A stretch of 7,905 nucleotides of DNA from Nanobdellota archaeon. GTDB lineage: Archaea; Nanobdellota; Nanobdellia; Woesearchaeales; JAGLGH01. The translations under genes were made by a program, and so were the position numbers. The stretch covers positions 1-7,905 of the forward strand of contig JAGLGH010000311.1 in assembly GCA_023144115.1 (NCBI GenBank), in the 5' to 3' direction. Positions 5,513 through 7,905 of this stretch are shown one piece after another (position 1 is the stretch's first letter; the number at the start of each line of letters is the position of its first letter). Under the pieces are notes generated by a model. It made no database searches. It saw nothing but the letters and a program-made list of their open reading frames with translations, and was not told the DNA's origin.

Positions 5513-7333
5513 ATGAAGAACCTAGTAGTAATATTTCTGTTCATAGTTAGCATTATACCGTTAGATTTTACAGAGGCAGTCGCAGAAGAGAAGCTCCTCT
5601 TTGGACCAAATTGGGCAATAAAAGAGAAGGGAAAAGCACAAGAAGTATGTTTTTCTTTCCATTCTGAACCTATTGCCGATGCAAAGTATGTGCTCTCTGT
5701 AAAAGCCATATATCTCAGATCTAAGATGAGGGTAGTCTTAAATGGTACTGAGATAATTGGAAGAAAGACTCCATTTATAAACGGGGTAATAGAAAAGACA
5801 GTAAACTTGATTGATGGAGACAATGAACTAACCCTTACTATGTATAAAGGTGAAGTAGCTATTGCAGTAAAGGCTGTAACTCCGCCGGCAACCACCCGTG
5901 CATTATATTGTGCTGTTATAGGCGGGGACGGAATGGTTGTAGGTGAAGGACTTAATATCAGTGTACAGATATTAAATGAGGCTGTGATTTTAAAGGGTGT
6001 TACAGGAGAAGATGGATTTTGTGCTTTTTCAGGATTACCATTAAAAGGAACTGCACTTATAAATGTGCAGGGAGAAGGTGTAGCTGGAAGTGAGGTTGTG
6101 AATCTTAGTTCAACAAAAAATCATGTTACATCTACAATCCATTTATATTCTCAAGGCCCTGGCAAAATAACAGGAAAAACAGACGCAAATGCAATTGTAC
6201 AGGTTATTTTTCAGGCTCCAACAGATCATCCTATCCCAAATATTTTGCACAAAAAGTCCACAATGTCAGGTCCAGATGGAGTTTTTGTGCTTGATAATCT
6301 GCCATTAAAGCATTTCCGGCTCCAGGTAAATGCTCCAACAAAAACCTCTGGAGAAATGAGTGCAACCGGAGTGTTTGGAGGACTAAAAACAGGCAGTAAG
6401 TCTGGCAAATTATCAGAAGCAGTACCAGAGGTGGAGGTTGATATAGAGACAGAAAGTCCATCTGTGATAAACAAAGAATTAGTTAATGGATACTTCACCC
6501 TTGGCACTTGGGGGTGGAAAATAGAAGGAACTGGGGGGTTAGGATGGAAACCTAGATTTTTTTCTGATGAAGAAGGAGACCCGTGTAATCCTGACCCTGA
6601 TCCAGACAATGAAGACCTCTGTTGCGGAGCAGTAATAGCTTCTGGAGACTACGATACCAGCCGCATCTCGCAAGCATTTATGATCCCAGAAAGCGCAGAT
6701 GTACTGGAATGTAGAGTCAGGTACATTAGTGAAGCATATAGGTACGGGCCGTTCAATGTTAATGATGACTTTTCTGTAAGAGTAGAAACAGAAAGCGGAG
6801 CTGTTATTCTAGCAGAAGGATCTGAAAACACATATGAACAGGACGGCTATGTAGACATCTCTTTTGGACTTATAGGGATGTCTGAGGAATTACCTCTTCG
6901 TTTTGACCTTGAATCTGTAAAAGGAGAGGCTGCCAGAATTATTGCTGAAATAAGGCATAGTGTTACTCCGTTCCACAGCTTTTTAGTTATAGCAGATGCA
7001 AGGGTAAAAAAGAAAGAGGATTTATATTTTCATAGTGAGTATTCACTATTACTTCCAGCATCTCTGGAATTTGCAGGCGGGATGGTGGTTGAATTAGTAT
7101 TTGAAAATACAAGTCCTATTTTTGGGATTGTTTTTACAGTCAAAAGAAGAGAAAGTGAGCAAACGCAAGTAGTAGCAGTTCCCCCAAATACCAGCACTAG
7201 CGTCTCATTTAGCATATTTGGATGCGAACCTATAGGGTGGACATTTGACCTGAGAGATAGGTCAATTCTTAACCAACAAATATTTTGTGAGGTCTATAGT
7301 TCATGGGTTCCAGGTATGCCTGAAAATTCTTGA
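5513..7333 (+). CDS. Secreted multi-domain beta-sandwich protein, probable surface or adhesion protein
   Basis: 606 residues. Residues 1-24 are a signal peptide (MKNLVVIFLFIVSII, cleavage likely after AVA). By pattern there are four beta-rich parts. Residues 25-122 end in DGDNELTLTMYKG, a strand pair typical of extracellular jelly-roll modules. Residues about 128-195 and 215-275 read like carboxypeptidase-regulatory/Ig-like repeats (GDGMVVGEG to GFCAFSGLPLKG, then PDGVFVLDNLPLKHFRLQV). Residues about 322-465 (ELVNGYFTLGTWGW, RISQAF, DDFSVRVE) look like a galactose-binding-like or carbohydrate-binding fold. An Asp/Pro/Cys-rich loop at 356-371 (DPCNPDPDPDNEDLCC) may bind calcium or form disulfides. 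The last 130 residues are beta-rich and unassigned. No C-terminal anchor or sorting signal is seen. The gene sits in a probable operon between a membrane protein and a subtilase. No enzyme active site is recognised. Confidence 0.7.
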   Translation: MKNLVVIFLFIVSIIPLDFTEAVAEEKLLFGPNWAIKEKGKAQEVCFSFHSEPIADAKYVLSVKAIYLRSKMRVVLNGTEIIGRKTPFINGVIEKTVNLIDGDNELTLTMYKGEVAIAVKAVTPPATTRALYCAVIGGDGMVVGEGLNISVQILNEAVILKGVTGEDGFCAFSGLPLKGTALINVQGEGVAGSEVVNLSSTKNHVTSTIHLYSQGPGKITGKTDANAIVQVIFQAPTDHPIPNILHKKSTMSGPDGVFVLDNLPLKHFRLQVNAPTKTSGEMSATGVFGGLKTGSKSGKLSEAVPEVEVDIETESPSVINKELVNGYFTLGTWGWKIEGTGGLGWKPRFFSDEEGDPCNPDPDPDNEDLCCGAVIASGDYDTSRISQAFMIPESADVLECRVRYISEAYRYGPFNVNDDFSVRVETESGAVILAEGSENTYEQDGYVDISFGLIGMSEELPLRFDLESVKGEAARIIAEIRHSVTPFHSFLVIADARVKKKEDLYFHSEYSLLLPASLEFAGGMVVELVFENTSPIFGIVFTVKRRESEQTQVVAVPPNTSTSVSFSIFGCEPIGWTFDLRDRSILNQQIFCEVYSSWVPGMPENS

Positions 7334-7370
7334 ATATGGCAAATAAAAAAATGCATATCATAATTTGATG

Positions 7371-7376
7371 AAAGGA
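7371..7376 (+). promoter_or_regulatory. Ribosome-binding site of the subtilase gene
   Basis: AAAGGA lies eight bases before the ATG at 7385. An alternative ATG at 7400 has its own AAAGGA (7388-7393) six bases upstream, so the start is ambiguous by five codons. Either leaves an intact signal peptide. Confidence 0.5.
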
Positions 7377-7384
7377 TTAAAATC

Positions 7385-7905
7385 ATGAAAGGAAAACATA
7401 TGACAAACAGAAAAACATGTATAGTGTTTATTTTTGTCGTACTATGTTGCATGATTGCAACAAGTATAACATGGGCCGAAAACAATGGTGCTAAATATAC
7501 GCCAGGAGAACTGCTCATTAAGTTCAAGGCAGGGGTTTCAAATGAAAAGGCAAAGGAAATCTGTGCAAGGCATGGGGCTTATGTTGATGGAGAAGTAACA
7601 CAGATTGGAGTGAAGTTAATCAAAGTACCTGAACATGCTCTTGAAACAGTGATGTCGGCTCTCGGAAACAATCCGAATATTGAATTTGTCGAACCTAATT
7701 TTATTGTAAAAGCCGCTACTTTACCAAATGATCCCAGTTATTCGTCTCAATGGCATCTGCTGAAGATTTCAGCACCTGCTGGATGGGATATAAATACCGG
7801 TTTAACTGAGGTTGTTATTGCTGTAATAGATTCAGGAGTCGATTCTGATCACCCAGACCTGGTAGATAAACTTGTATCAGGATATAATTTTCTCGATGGC
7901 TATGA
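7385..7905 (+). CDS. Secreted subtilisin-like serine protease, S8 family (3' end missing)
   Basis: 173 codons are visible and the frame is open at the window end. Residues 1-31 are a signal peptide with a hydrophobic core (CIVFIFVVLCCMIATSI) and a TWA cleavage site. Residues about 38-110 match the inhibitor/chaperone propeptide of S8 proteases (PGELLIKFKAGVS, then NIEFVEPNFIVKA), like fervidolysin-type prodomains. The linker LPNDPSYSSQWHLLKISAPAGWDI is the usual lead-in to the catalytic domain. VVIAVIDSGVDSDHPDL contains the catalytic Asp (Asp149). The His and Ser motifs lie beyond the window, so activity cannot be confirmed. It is probably the last visible gene of an operon, 51 bases after the secreted protein, which it might process or anchor alongside. 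The N-terminal evidence is strong. Confidence 0.9.
   Translation, partial: MKGKHMTNRKTCIVFIFVVLCCMIATSITWAENNGAKYTPGELLIKFKAGVSNEKAKEICARHGAYVDGEVTQIGVKLIKVPEHALETVMSALGNNPNIEFVEPNFIVKAATLPNDPSYSSQWHLLKISAPAGWDINTGLTEVVIAVIDSGVDSDHPDLVDKLVSGYNFLDGY

Noticed and set aside
5461..7527. Minus-strand ORFs opposite the operon genes
   Set aside because: They lie entirely within strong + strand genes, have no recognisable family or ribosome-binding sites, and show the composition of antisense shadows.

Overview
The window is AT-rich and gene-sparse for its length. It has five protein-coding genes, all on the + strand, and two long intergenic regions (about 680 and 670 bases). Clear Shine-Dalgarno sites, a PilX-type minor pilin and a signal-peptide subtilase point to a bacterium. 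The lack of close resemblance for most genes suggests an under-described environmental lineage, but I cannot name a phylum from the sequence alone.

Layout. (1) 1-2529: the 3' part of a large HerA/FtsK-superfamily (DUF87-like) ATPase. The reading frame is open to the window edge, so the gene begins upstream. It carries Walker A and B motifs, two tandem small helical modules, a Glu/Lys-rich linker and a C-terminal winged helix. (2) 2530-3210: intergenic, holding repeat copy A, a nine-codon ORF with a good ribosome-binding site, and copy B, a relic of the ATPase gene's 3' end. (3) 3211-4437: a PilX-like minor pilin. (4) 4438-5109: a hairpin that may be a terminator, then repeat copy C, which again starts with a relic of the ATPase 3' end. 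(5) 5110 to the end: a same-strand run of a small membrane protein, a secreted multi-domain beta-sandwich protein and the start of a secreted subtilisin-like (S8) protease that runs off the window. Short spacers (34 and 51 bases) and no visible internal terminator suggest one operon.

The most unusual feature is the repeat. The last codons of the ATPase winged helix, with the following noncoding DNA, occur three times. Each copy sits just upstream of a gene start: a tiny ORF that looks truncated, the pilin, and the membrane-protein operon. Copies A and C are collinear for almost 490 bases and contain a 212-base core that aligns without gaps at about 84% identity. The pieces read as repeating units of winged-helix gene end, leader and cargo gene. 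This could reflect tandem paralogues that lost their middles, or a leader segment that spreads as a module. The three downstream genes look like a cell-surface or secretion set, with a protease next to a likely surface protein. A functional link between the ATPase and the surface genes is only inferred.
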